DNA of 64,000 nucleotides, taken from NCBI GenBank assembly GCA_045597645.1, contig JAZLKM010000020.1, positions 5,416 to 69,415 of the forward strand. Direction: 5' to 3'. Source of the DNA: JAKSSE01 sp045597645. Its GTDB lineage: Bacteria > Bacillota > Clostridia > Lachnospirales > Lachnospiraceae. Position numbers and translations under genes: made by a program. Below, one piece after another: positions 36,883-45,436 of the stretch (its first letter is position 1; every line of letters begins with the position of its first letter). Below the pieces are notes generated by a model. The model did no database searches, was not told where the DNA came from, and was given only the letters and a program-made list of their open reading frames with translations.

Positions 36883-38361
36883 ATGAATAAATCAAGACAG
36901 TATTCAATTAGAAAAAAGATGGCGACAATGTTGGCAGTGGCAGCACTGCCTCTTTTTGCTATCAACGTATATCTGCTTATGTCTATAAGAGGTTTCACGC
37001 AGGTGTACAGGGGTATAGTATCTAATATGGTAGTAGCTAACGACTACAACCTTAATTTTAAGGAGTCGATCGATGAGAGCTGCTACAAGCTGGTTGTAGG
37101 ATATACTACTTTTGAGGATATTGATAATGACACTGAGCTTGTGAGCCCATACACCTTGATTTATAAATTCAGAAGAGATATTAACGGCCTTCGTAAAAGC
37201 ACAGATGACGCAAGATCAAAAATGTGGCTGAGCAGTATATGGACTAACCTGGATTCTCTGGAGCATAGAATTAATGACATTGAGAATAATATGAAGGTTG
37301 GTGGCCGATATGATGAGAATCTCGATATGCTTGACAATAGTGTATATATGCTGACAGAGCTCATTCAGGATGATATACAGCAGTATATATACTGCCAGGC
37401 ATCTAACATGGGCGAGATACAGAGCAGCCTAGACACCAGAGAAGTGTATTTTCTGATATCCTCTGGACTCATGCTGGCTGCAATCGTGGCAATGATCATT
37501 ATGATAGTAGCCAATATTTCCAGAAGCGTTACCAAGCCCATAGATGAGCTGGTAGATGTTACTGAGAAGGTGGCGGCAGGAGATCTGTCAATCCGCGCAG
37601 ACAATCGGTCCGAGGACGAGCTGGGCAGACTCTCCAGATCGTTCAATAACATGACGGATGTTATTGAGAAAATGATGATTCAGATAAAAGAGGATGAGCA
37701 TAAGATGCGTAATACGGAGATCAGACTGCTGCAGGAGCAGATCAATCCCCATTTTCTGTATAATGCTCTGGATACTATTGTATGGCTTATCGAGGTAGGC
37801 GAGGACGAGAAGGCCACCAATATGGTTATGTCCCTGTCTGAATTTTTCAAGCTGGTACTAAGCCATGGCAAGGAGTCCATTTCTATTCGCGATGAGGAGC
37901 TGCATGTCAGAAGCTACCTGGAGATACAGCAGATACGATACGCGGACATTATGGACTATGACATAGATATAGATCCTAAGATATATGATTATAAAATACT
38001 TAAGCTGACCTTACAGCCAATCGTGGAAAATGCACTCTATCACGGCATTAAGTATATGCGTGCCAAGGGTCATATTTCAGTGAAGGGCACTATGGTGGAT
38101 GGCGACATACATCTGGTAGTTACTGACGATGGAGTAGGAATGGACGAGGCGACTCTAGAGCAGCTGCGATACACGATATCGAAACCCTGCAAGGATGGAG
38201 ACGAGGGCTTTGGTCTGGCCAATGTTAATGAGCGTATTCGCATCAACTTTGGCGAAAAATATGGCATGCAGATACAGTCCAAGGAGGGCGAGGGCACTAC
38301 AGTGACAGTGGTGATACCTGCTTGGTATACAATGGGAGGGGCGGCACATGAGGAAAAGTAA
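36883..38361 (+). CDS. YesM-type sensor kinase of a three-component system
   Basis: This membrane kinase has a first segment (about 15-32), a four-helix-like extracytoplasmic region to about residue 185, a second segment (LMLAAIVAMIIMIVANI), a HAMP domain, and a kinase core with INPHFLYNALD and HATPase motifs DDGVGMD and GFGLANV. The start is odd: ATG 36883 has no ribosome site and sits just after a terminator hairpin; the next in-frame ATG (residue 13) would cut the first membrane segment. Its end overlaps the next gene by 14 bases. It probably senses sugar through the neighbouring anchored binding protein. Confidence 0.88.
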   Translation: MNKSRQYSIRKKMATMLAVAALPLFAINVYLLMSIRGFTQVYRGIVSNMVVANDYNLNFKESIDESCYKLVVGYTTFEDIDNDTELVSPYTLIYKFRRDINGLRKSTDDARSKMWLSSIWTNLDSLEHRINDIENNMKVGGRYDENLDMLDNSVYMLTELIQDDIQQYIYCQASNMGEIQSSLDTREVYFLISSGLMLAAIVAMIIMIVANISRSVTKPIDELVDVTEKVAAGDLSIRADNRSEDELGRLSRSFNNMTDVIEKMMIQIKEDEHKMRNTEIRLLQEQINPHFLYNALDTIVWLIEVGEDEKATNMVMSLSEFFKLVLSHGKESISIRDEELHVRSYLEIQQIRYADIMDYDIDIDPKIYDYKILKLTLQPIVENALYHGIKYMRAKGHISVKGTMVDGDIHLVVTDDGVGMDEATLEQLRYTISKPCKDGDEGFGLANVNERIRINFGEKYGMQIQSKEGEGTTVTVVIPAWYTMGGAAHEEK

Positions 38362-39406
38362 GAAGCACCCTTTCTGGACGTGGCAGAAAATGCTGCTGGT
38401 GATTCTGGGGTCTGTAGTAGTGCTCACAATGGCTTTTAATCTGTATGTATTCGCACCTAGCAGGCTTAGGGGATTATATGAGTCACCCCACGTCTCGACA
38501 GATGAGGATGAGCTGATTCGGGTTGGATTCGCACAGGTTGGCTCAGAGTCAGTGTGGAGGACAGCCAATACGAAGTCAATCCAGAATACGCTGACAGAGG
38601 AGAATGGCTTTCTGCTGTTATTTTCCAACAGTAGACAGAAGCAGGAAAATCAGATAAAGACTATAAGAAAATTTATAGCGCAGGATGTAGACTACATTGT
38701 GCTCTCGCCAGTGTCTGCAGATGGATGGGATATGGTTTTGTCTGAAGCCAAGACAGCTGGGATTCCGGTGATTATAGTTGATCGAATGGTTAATGTGTCA
38801 GACAGGAGCTTATTTACAGCCTTCGTGGGCTCTGACATGTATAATGAGGGGCGCAAGGCAGGCAAGTGGCTTGAGGAATACTGCGACGAGAATCATATTG
38901 AGAATGATAATCTGAATATACTGGTGCTGTCAGGGACAAAGGGCTCAACTGCGGAGACAGGTAGAAGTGCAGGCTTTAAGGAGATATGCAGAACTCACAG
39001 AAATTGGAGAGTTTTGGAGACTGTGGACGGTGATTTCACTACCTCAAAAGGTGCTGAGGTTATGAGCCAGATGCTGGAAAAGTACAGTGACATAGATGTA
39101 CTTGTATCACAAAATGACGATATGACATTTGGAGCAATTAGCGCTATGAATGACGCAGGTGTGACCTACGGTGCAGACGGCCAGGTGGCGATTGTCTCGT
39201 TTGATGGAACCAGAAGGGCACTTATAGCACTTAGGGACGGTGAGATTAACGCTGATGTAGAGTGTAATCCGTTCCAGGGCGAGTACATAGCTGATATTAT
39301 TAATGGGCTTGAGGCAGGCGAGGAAATAGAGAAAATTAATTATATAGATGAAAAGCTTTTTACAAAATATAATGTAAATGCATACGTGGGTTCACGTAGC
39401 TATTAG
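38348..39406 (+). CDS. Membrane-anchored periplasmic-binding-protein sensor
   Basis: A short Lys-rich tail and one uncleaved-looking membrane anchor (about residues 15-35, no lipobox) precede a sugar-binding domain of the ribose/galactose type. It is clearly homologous to the importer's binding protein at 40714: both share Q..Q..FI/I..DVDY..LSP/A..GWD..L..A...G, the D-R-x pair, and ECNPFQ/QCNPFQ near the end. This resembles the XylFII-LytS-LytR arrangement of Clostridium, where a binding protein presents bound sugar to the kinase. It overlaps the kinase gene by 14 bases. Confidence 0.87.
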   Translation: MRKSKKHPFWTWQKMLLVILGSVVVLTMAFNLYVFAPSRLRGLYESPHVSTDEDELIRVGFAQVGSESVWRTANTKSIQNTLTEENGFLLLFSNSRQKQENQIKTIRKFIAQDVDYIVLSPVSADGWDMVLSEAKTAGIPVIIVDRMVNVSDRSLFTAFVGSDMYNEGRKAGKWLEEYCDENHIENDNLNILVLSGTKGSTAETGRSAGFKEICRTHRNWRVLETVDGDFTTSKGAEVMSQMLEKYSDIDVLVSQNDDMTFGAISAMNDAGVTYGADGQVAIVSFDGTRRALIALRDGEINADVECNPFQGEYIADIINGLEAGEEIEKINYIDEKLFTKYNVNAYVGSRSY

Positions 39407-39413
39407 GAGATAT

Positions 39414-40547
39414 ATGAAGAAAATTTTTTTGGTCGAAGATGAATATATCGTACGAGAAGGAATCAAGAACAAAATGGATTGGCAGTCTCTTGGGCTTGAG
39501 TTTGTGGGAGAGGCTTCAGATGGTGAAGTTGGCCTGGAACTCATAGAGAAGACCAAGCCGGATATTATAATGACTGATATTAAGATGCCATTCATGGATG
39601 GACTTACCTTGAGCAGAGAGGTCAAGAAAATACTGCCTAATGCAGAAATTATACTGCTGACAGGATATTCTGATTTTGAGTATGCAAGGGAAGGCATGAG
39701 GATAGGCGTGGCAGAATATTTGACCAAGCCAATAAAGCCAGCTGAAATAGCAGAAACACTAAGGAGCGTCTTGGCAAAAATAGAGGCTAGGGAAGATGAG
39801 GAAAAGAAGACCCGTCAGCAGATGCTAGACAGGGAGGAACGCCTTAAGGAGTATTATGCCTCGAACGGAAGTCCTGACCCTACAGATGTGCTTGATATGA
39901 ATGAGATAGATATTAAGCAGATTGATAGGGCGAGATTGCAGGAATTCTTAAAGCTAGGTGACAAGTCGGATGCCAGACGATTCGTGGATGATCTATTCAA
40001 TTCCATGGAAAGCTCCGTTACACAGTCAATCATATTCAGACAGTATCTGGTTATGGATGCGTATTTCACGGTGTGTGAGTTTGTTGAGGGGATTGGATGT
40101 GACAGAGGCCGAATTGAACAGCCGGATCCTGCCAACAATGCTAAAAACGATATAAGTAATACTGTAAATTACATATGCAGAATAGTAATTACAGCGCTGG
40201 AGCTAAGAGATAATAAAGCGTTTAACCGATATGAGGACATAGTGACAAAAACAAAAGATTTTGTCGCCAGTCATTACTTTGAGTCAGATATGTCTCTTAA
40301 CTTGGCAGCAGAGGCGGTGGGCTTTTCACCAAACCACCTTAGCGCGGTCTTCAGCCAGCAGACAGGTCAGACCTTTATCAAATACCTGACCGACTATAGA
40401 TTGGATAAGGCAAAGGAGCTGCTTAAGTGCACTGCGATGCGTACTCACGAGATAGCTACTGCTGTTGGATATGAGGACTCTCACTATTTTTCGTATACTT
40501 TTAAGAAAAATGTGGGAATGACACCATCTAAATTTAGAGGCGAATAG
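39414..40547 (+). CDS. YesN-type response regulator, third component
   Basis: The receiver domain opens with IFLVEDEYIVREGIKNKMDWQ and has its phospho-acceptor Asp in IIMTDIKMPFMDG. The C-terminal AraC domain has two helix-turn-helix motifs (LNLAAEAVGFSPNHLSAVFSQQ, then GYEDSHYFSYTFKKNVGMTPSKF). ATG 39414 has AGGAG just upstream; the longer reading lies in the previous gene. Length 377 residues. It most likely activates the importer directly downstream through the repeats at 40569-40589. Confidence 0.92.
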   Translation: MKKIFLVEDEYIVREGIKNKMDWQSLGLEFVGEASDGEVGLELIEKTKPDIIMTDIKMPFMDGLTLSREVKKILPNAEIILLTGYSDFEYAREGMRIGVAEYLTKPIKPAEIAETLRSVLAKIEAREDEEKKTRQQMLDREERLKEYYASNGSPDPTDVLDMNEIDIKQIDRARLQEFLKLGDKSDARRFVDDLFNSMESSVTQSIIFRQYLVMDAYFTVCEFVEGIGCDRGRIEQPDPANNAKNDISNTVNYICRIVITALELRDNKAFNRYEDIVTKTKDFVASHYFESDMSLNLAAEAVGFSPNHLSAVFSQQTGQTFIKYLTDYRLDKAKELLKCTAMRTHEIATAVGYEDSHYFSYTFKKNVGMTPSKFRGE

Positions 40548-40568
40548 ATTTTTGAACCAAAAATTAAG

Positions 40569-40613
40569 AAATTCAACCTAAATTCAACCATAAATAAATT
40601 TTTAAACTATATT
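40569..40613 (+). promoter_or_regulatory. Activator-type promoter with two direct repeats upstream of the ytfQ-like gene
   Basis: AAATTCAACC occurs twice (40569-40578 and 40580-40589), 11 bases apart, about one helical turn. The second copy overlaps the -35 position of a promoter whose -10 is TATATT (40608-40613) and whose -35 (CAACCA) is poor. This is the pattern expected for an AraC-type activator touching RNA polymerase. Confidence 0.6.
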
Positions 40614-40656
40614 CGTAAGAGAGTGCGTCGAAAAATAGAACAGCAATGATTAGTAT

Positions 40657-40689
40657 AATCTCAACAGGGAGCAGTTCCCCGTTGAGATT
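40657..40689 (+). terminator. Hairpin in the leader of the ytfQ-like gene
   Basis: AATCTCAAC and GTTGAGATT pair, extended by GGG/CCC around a bulge. The tail ATTTCGTTTT is a weak T run. It could end transcription of the regulator gene or shape the importer leader. Confidence 0.6.
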
Positions 40690-40713
40690 ATTTCGTTTTG
40701 GGAGGATCAAATA

Positions 40714-41688
40714 ATGAAAAAGAGAATTTTCGCAGTAGCATTTGCTGCAGTGATGGCTCTTAGCCTTGTTGCTTGTGGCGGCGGCGCTAAGGGTGGATCA
40801 AAGGGTGGCAACATCAAGGTTGCAATCATCAACAACGATCCAAATGAGTCTGGATACAGAACTGCAAACGATGCAGATCTTAAGGCTACATTCACCGAGG
40901 CTAATGGATATGACGCTTCATTCTACTACAGCCTTAAGAATGATGAGCAGATCCAGTTCGCTCAGCAGGCTATTAACGATGACGTAGATTACCTTCTCCT
41001 TTCAGCAGCTGATACTGCTGGTTGGGACACCGTTCTTAAGAGCGCAGCAGACGCTGGTGTAAAGGTACTTCTTTTCGACCGTACCATCGATGCAGATGAG
41101 AGCCTCTATGAGGCATCAGTTGTATCTGACATGGCAGCAGAAGGTCAGAAGGCAGTTGATTGGCTTGCAAGCCAGAGCCTTTCAGAGTACAACGTAATCC
41201 ATATCCAGGGTGTTATGGGTTCAGCAGCTCAGCAGGGACGTACCGGAGCACTTGCAGACAAGGTTGCTGCAGAGGCTAACTGGAATCTTGTAGCAGAGCA
41301 GACTGCAGAGTGGAACGCAGAGAAGGCACAGCAGATCGTACAGTCAGTTATCGATGCTGGTACCCCATTCAACGTAGTATACGCAGAGAACGACGATATG
41401 GCTAAGGGTGCTGTAGCAGCACTTGACAATGCTGGTATTACTCACGGTGTTGGTGGCGATGTCCTCATCATGGGCTTTGACTGCAACAAGTGGGCACTTC
41501 AGGAGCTTAAGGATGGCAACTGGAACTATGATGGCCAGTGCAACCCATTCCAGTCTTCTTACCTTGTAGATATCATCAAGAAGCTTGAGGCAGGCGAGAG
41601 CATTGCTAACAAGACCATCATCATGGATGAGAAGGGCTTTGATGCTTCAACCATTACTGATGACGATGTAAACAACTACGGAATCTAA
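40714..41688 (+). CDS. ytfQ: Galactofuranose-type sugar-binding lipoprotein
   Basis: A lipoprotein signal with lipobox (SLVAC) precedes a periplasmic binding protein of the ribose/galactose group, closest in pattern to YtfQ, the galactofuranose-binding protein of Escherichia coli. Landmarks are NESGYRTAN, DDVDYLLLSAADTAGWDTVL, LLFDRT and QCNPFQSS. The 324-residue length is typical. GGAGG precedes the ATG, and codon bias is strong. The exact sugar is an inference. It begins the transport operon and is paralogous to the anchored sensor at 38348. Confidence 0.82.
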   Translation: MKKRIFAVAFAAVMALSLVACGGGAKGGSKGGNIKVAIINNDPNESGYRTANDADLKATFTEANGYDASFYYSLKNDEQIQFAQQAINDDVDYLLLSAADTAGWDTVLKSAADAGVKVLLFDRTIDADESLYEASVVSDMAAEGQKAVDWLASQSLSEYNVIHIQGVMGSAAQQGRTGALADKVAAEANWNLVAEQTAEWNAEKAQQIVQSVIDAGTPFNVVYAENDDMAKGAVAALDNAGITHGVGGDVLIMGFDCNKWALQELKDGNWNYDGQCNPFQSSYLVDIIKKLEAGESIANKTIIMDEKGFDASTITDDDVNNYGI

Positions 41689-41706
41689 TTACTTGTTACT
41701 TAATGA

Positions 41707-41732
41707 GGGGCAGGCACTGTCTGCCCCTTTTT
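41707..41732 (+). terminator. Intercistronic hairpin after the sugar-binding gene
   Basis: GGGGCAG and CTGCCCC form a 7-base-pair stem with a 6-base loop, followed by TTTTTC. It likely limits read-through from the binding protein into the ATPase and permease genes. Confidence 0.88.
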
Positions 41733-41757
41733 CTATGAAAATAGGAGAAGGGCAACA

Positions 41758-43263
41758 ATGGAAAATAAAGAATTATTGCAGATCAATAAGATCTCTAAGT
41801 CCTTCCCGGGTGTAAAAGCTCTCCAAGGTGTTGATTTTACACTTAAAAAGGGAGAGATACATGCCCTGATGGGAGAAAACGGAGCAGGAAAATCTACTCT
41901 TATCAAGGTGCTTACCGGAGTATATGAAAAAGACGAAGGAACAATTGCGATAGAGGGAGAACTTGCAAATATTAAGTCTCCTCAGGATGCGCAGAAGGTT
42001 GGTATAAGTACAGTTTATCAGGAGATAACTCTGTGTCCGAACCTTTCTGTTGCTGAGAATATGTACATTGGTACAGATTTTTGCCAGAAAGTTAACTGGA
42101 AAAAGATGAATGCTAAGGCAGATGAAGTCCTCAAGTCATTGGATATACCTGCTGAGGCAAGTAAACAGCTTGGAAACTATTCCATTGCAGTCCAGCAGAT
42201 GGTGGCTATCGCCAGAGCTGTTGACATGGACTGCAAGGTTTTAATATTAGATGAGCCTACGTCATCGCTTGATGACCAGGAGGTTCAAAAGCTCTTTAAG
42301 CTCATGAGAGATCTAAGAGAAAAGGGTGTAGGTATAATATTTGTAACCCATTTCCTTGATCAGGTATATGAGGTATGTGACAGAATCACAGTGCTTCGTG
42401 ATGGTAAGTTGGTTGGACAGTATGACATTGAGGAACTTCCAAGACTCGCTCTTGTATCAAAGATGCTGGGCAAGGATCTGGATGATATGTCAGACATTCG
42501 TTCAGAGGCGGAGGAGTACAGTGGCGATGATGCTGATACAATTCTGTTTGAGGCCAATGGACTTGCAAGTAATGCCGGAATCAAACCATTTGACTTCCAT
42601 ATTAAAAAGGGTGAGGTTAATGGATTCACCGGACTTCTGGGATCTGGTCGAAGCGAGTGCGTAAGAGCAATTTTTGCAGCAGATCCTGTAATTTCAGGTC
42701 AGCTATCAAAAAATGGCAAGCCGGTAAAGATAAGCAAGCCAATAGATGCTATGAAGGCGGGAATAGGATATTTGCCTGAGGATAGAAAGATAGATGGTAT
42801 TGTAGGAGATCTATCTGTACGAGAGAATATTATCCTGGCAATGCAGGTTATGAAGGGATTCTTCAAGCCACTTAAGAGAGCTGAGGCTGAGAGATTAGCT
42901 GAGGAATATATAGCTCTTCTTGATATTAAGACTGCATCTACAGAGACACCCATTAAGTCACTATCAGGAGGTAACCAGCAGAAGGTTATACTTGCAAGAT
43001 GGCTTCTGACTCATCCGGATTATCTGATATTGGATGAGCCTACCAGAGGTATCGACGTAGGAACCAAGATAGATATTCAGAAGCTTGTACTAAAACTTGC
43101 TTCTGAAGGTGTGAGTGTAACATTTATCTCATCTGAGACAGACGAGATGCTACGTACTTGCTCAAGGCTCATAGTAATGAGAGACCGCAAGGTGGTAGGA
43201 GAGCTTACGGGTGATGACCTCACACAGAACAAGATTATGAGTACCATTGCAGGAGGTGAGTAA
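41758..43263 (+). CDS. ytfR: Sugar ABC transporter ATPase with two nucleotide-binding domains
   Basis: This is a tandem ATPase of the RbsA/MglA/YtfR class. The first domain has Walker A GENGAGKST and DEPTSSLD; the second has the altered loop GLLGSGRSE and DEPTRGID, with signature LSGGNQQK. This asymmetry is normal for the class. The 501-residue length fits. AGGAG precedes the ATG. It energises import through the two permeases encoded directly downstream. Confidence 0.92.
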   Translation: MENKELLQINKISKSFPGVKALQGVDFTLKKGEIHALMGENGAGKSTLIKVLTGVYEKDEGTIAIEGELANIKSPQDAQKVGISTVYQEITLCPNLSVAENMYIGTDFCQKVNWKKMNAKADEVLKSLDIPAEASKQLGNYSIAVQQMVAIARAVDMDCKVLILDEPTSSLDDQEVQKLFKLMRDLREKGVGIIFVTHFLDQVYEVCDRITVLRDGKLVGQYDIEELPRLALVSKMLGKDLDDMSDIRSEAEEYSGDDADTILFEANGLASNAGIKPFDFHIKKGEVNGFTGLLGSGRSECVRAIFAADPVISGQLSKNGKPVKISKPIDAMKAGIGYLPEDRKIDGIVGDLSVRENIILAMQVMKGFFKPLKRAEAERLAEEYIALLDIKTASTETPIKSLSGGNQQKVILARWLLTHPDYLILDEPTRGIDVGTKIDIQKLVLKLASEGVSVTFISSETDEMLRTCSRLIVMRDRKVVGELTGDDLTQNKIMSTIAGGE

Positions 43264-44331
43264 ATGAAATTTAAGGAAACAGCTATGAAGCTGCTGAGAA
43301 GCCAGCTGATTATACCTGTAGTAGCATTACTCCTGCTTATCATTTTCAATCTGATAATGGATCCGGGATTTTTCAAAATTTCTCTTGGATACAACACAGC
43401 AGGTAACCCGGTACTGTCAGGATATATTGTAACAATACTTGATTACGGCTCAGAGCTCGCAATTCTTGCGCTTGGTATGACTCTTGTAACTGCAGCAACA
43501 GGTGGACAGGATATTTCAGTTGGTGCTACCATTGCAATCGCTGGATCTGCACTTATCAAGTGCCTGTGTGGCAATAACACCAGACCGGACACATTGATGA
43601 TGCCTATCATATGTGCATTCCTTATCAGCGTAGTGGTGGCTATGGCATGCGGAGCATTCAATGGTGTTCTCGTTGCTATATTTAAGATTCCACCAATGGT
43701 TGCGACTTTGATTCTGTATACTGCAGGACGTTCTATTGCAGCATGGATTAATAATAATGAGCTTCCTATCGTAGGCGAGCCTAAGTTTGCATATTTTGGA
43801 GGTATTATCCCGGGTATTCCGGTTCCAACTACCATATTCATTGCGGCAATATGTGTAATCATAATGGTAGTAGTACTTAAGAAGACTAACCTTGGCCTAT
43901 ATACACAAGCAGTAGGAATCAATGAGAAGTCAGCGAGACTCAATGGTATCAATCCTACTTTCATCAAGATTCTTGCATTTGTAATTCTTGGTGTATGTGT
44001 AAGCGTAGCAGCGCTCATTAAAGTAAGCCGTCTGTCAACAATTAACTACTCAGTTATTGCGAAAGATATAGAGATGGACGCCATTTTGGCAGTTGCACTT
44101 GGCGGAAACGCTCTTAGCGGTGGTAAGTTCAATCTGGGAGCTTCAATACTTGGAGCATACATCATCCAGTTCCTTACAACCACACTTTACAAGTGCCAGG
44201 TAAGCTCGGATTCAATATCAGCTTACAAGGCAATAGTAGTAATCGTACTTGTTATAATCTCAGCACCTCCGGTGCGCGCTAAGCTGGATTCACTTAGAAA
44301 AAAGAAGACCAGCGCAGTAAAGGGGGCATAA
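43264..44331 (+). CDS. ytfT: Sugar ABC transporter permease, YtfT type
   Basis: This permease of the RbsC/YtfT family has about nine to ten hydrophobic segments. The family motif LALGMTLVTAATGGQDISVGA is present and ALGGNALSGGKFNLGAS lies near the end. Its ATG follows the ATPase stop with no gap. Length 355 residues. It pairs with the YjfF-type permease, as in the galactofuranose importer. Confidence 0.88.
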   Translation: MKFKETAMKLLRSQLIIPVVALLLLIIFNLIMDPGFFKISLGYNTAGNPVLSGYIVTILDYGSELAILALGMTLVTAATGGQDISVGATIAIAGSALIKCLCGNNTRPDTLMMPIICAFLISVVVAMACGAFNGVLVAIFKIPPMVATLILYTAGRSIAAWINNNELPIVGEPKFAYFGGIIPGIPVPTTIFIAAICVIIMVVVLKKTNLGLYTQAVGINEKSARLNGINPTFIKILAFVILGVCVSVAALIKVSRLSTINYSVIAKDIEMDAILAVALGGNALSGGKFNLGASILGAYIIQFLTTTLYKCQVSSDSISAYKAIVVIVLVIISAPPVRAKLDSLRKKKTSAVKGA

Positions 44332-44334
44332 GAT

Positions 44335-45369
44335 ATGACTAAGTCAAAATCAAAGTTTAATCTTAGAACCATGTCAGATACAAATTTGCTTTTGATTATC
44401 ACAGTGGTAATCTTCGTACTTATGTACCTGACAGCTATCATATTTGTAGGTGGAGCATTTAGAAAGCCACAGACATTTCTTGACATATTGAACAACAACG
44501 GTGGTCTTATCGTCACATCTGTTGGACTAAGTATGGTAATGATTATCGGTTCAATCGATATCTCTGTAGGAGGCGTTGTTGCTCTTGTAAGTATGTGCTG
44601 TGCAGTATATCTGGACCGTATGGGTGGAAATCTCGTGGTTTCAATGCTTATAGCACTTGCAATTGGACTTGCATTTGGACTCGTGCAGGGCGCACTGGTT
44701 GCATATCTTGACATCCAGCCGTTTATAGTTACTCTGGCAGGAATGTTCTTCGCAAGAGGTATGACTACTATTGTAAATACTGCACCGTTTAACGTAGAGA
44801 ACGCAGCATTCATGGCACTTAAGGATTCGAAGGTAATCCTACCGGGCCTTGGCTATTATAACAAGAAGGGCATTTATGTAAATGCGACAATTGAGCCTGG
44901 CGTACTAGTGGCTTTATTGGTTGTTGTGATAATGTTCATAGTAATGCGTTGGACAAAGCTTGGACGTCACTTCTACGCTGTGGGTGGTAACCAGCAGTCA
45001 GCACTCATGCTTGGTATCAATGTAAAGAAGACAAAGTTCATCGCACACGTGCTTTGTGGATTGTTTGCAGGTATCGGTGGATATATTTACTTCCTTCACG
45101 TTGGTTCAGGCTCTGCATCGCACGCGAGTGGTATGGAAATGAACGCTATAGCATCTTCAATCATCGGAGGAACAATGCTCTCAGGTGGTGTTGGTAATAT
45201 GGCTGGTACACTGATAGGTGTTCTGTCGCTGAACACCATTAAGAACATAGTAAGCTCGCTTGGACTACAGGATGCTTGGTGGACAGGTATTACAGTAGCA
45301 ATTATGCTCTGTCTCTTCCTGGTGATTCAGTCAGTTGTTATGAGCTTCAAGAAAAAAGCAAAGAAGTAA
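44335..45369 (+). CDS. yjfF: Sugar ABC transporter permease, YjfF type
   Basis: This second permease is of the RbsC/YjfF family. Motifs are GLSMVMIIGSIDISVGGVVALVS, DIQPFIVTLAGMFFARGM, and SIIGGTMLSGGVGNMAGTLIG. It has about nine hydrophobic segments and 344 residues. It begins 3 bases after its partner. Having two different permeases is the mark of the YtfQRT-YjfF type rather than the ribose or galactose types. Confidence 0.88.
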   Translation: MTKSKSKFNLRTMSDTNLLLIITVVIFVLMYLTAIIFVGGAFRKPQTFLDILNNNGGLIVTSVGLSMVMIIGSIDISVGGVVALVSMCCAVYLDRMGGNLVVSMLIALAIGLAFGLVQGALVAYLDIQPFIVTLAGMFFARGMTTIVNTAPFNVENAAFMALKDSKVILPGLGYYNKKGIYVNATIEPGVLVALLVVVIMFIVMRWTKLGRHFYAVGGNQQSALMLGINVKKTKFIAHVLCGLFAGIGGYIYFLHVGSGSASHASGMEMNAIASSIIGGTMLSGGVGNMAGTLIGVLSLNTIKNIVSSLGLQDAWWTGITVAIMLCLFLVIQSVVMSFKKKAKK

Positions 45370-45400
45370 TACAAGAATCAACTCAGAAAATACACTCTAA

Positions 45401-45431
45401 AAAACCTCGGCTCAGTTGAGTCGAGGTTTTT
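45401..45431. terminator. Bidirectional terminator between converging operons
   Basis: AACCTCG and CGAGGTT pair, with an inner CTCA/TGAG pairing. A run of A precedes and a run of T follows, so it can work in both directions. Confidence 0.9.
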
Positions 45432-45436
45432 GCTTG

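Noticed and set aside
40657..40689. Riboswitch in the ytfQ-like leader
   Set aside because: Only one hairpin is visible and no aptamer-like conserved core.
43443..44018. Minus-strand ORF of 191 residues inside the YtfT-type permease
   Set aside because: It is a shadow of a membrane-protein gene and has no own signals.
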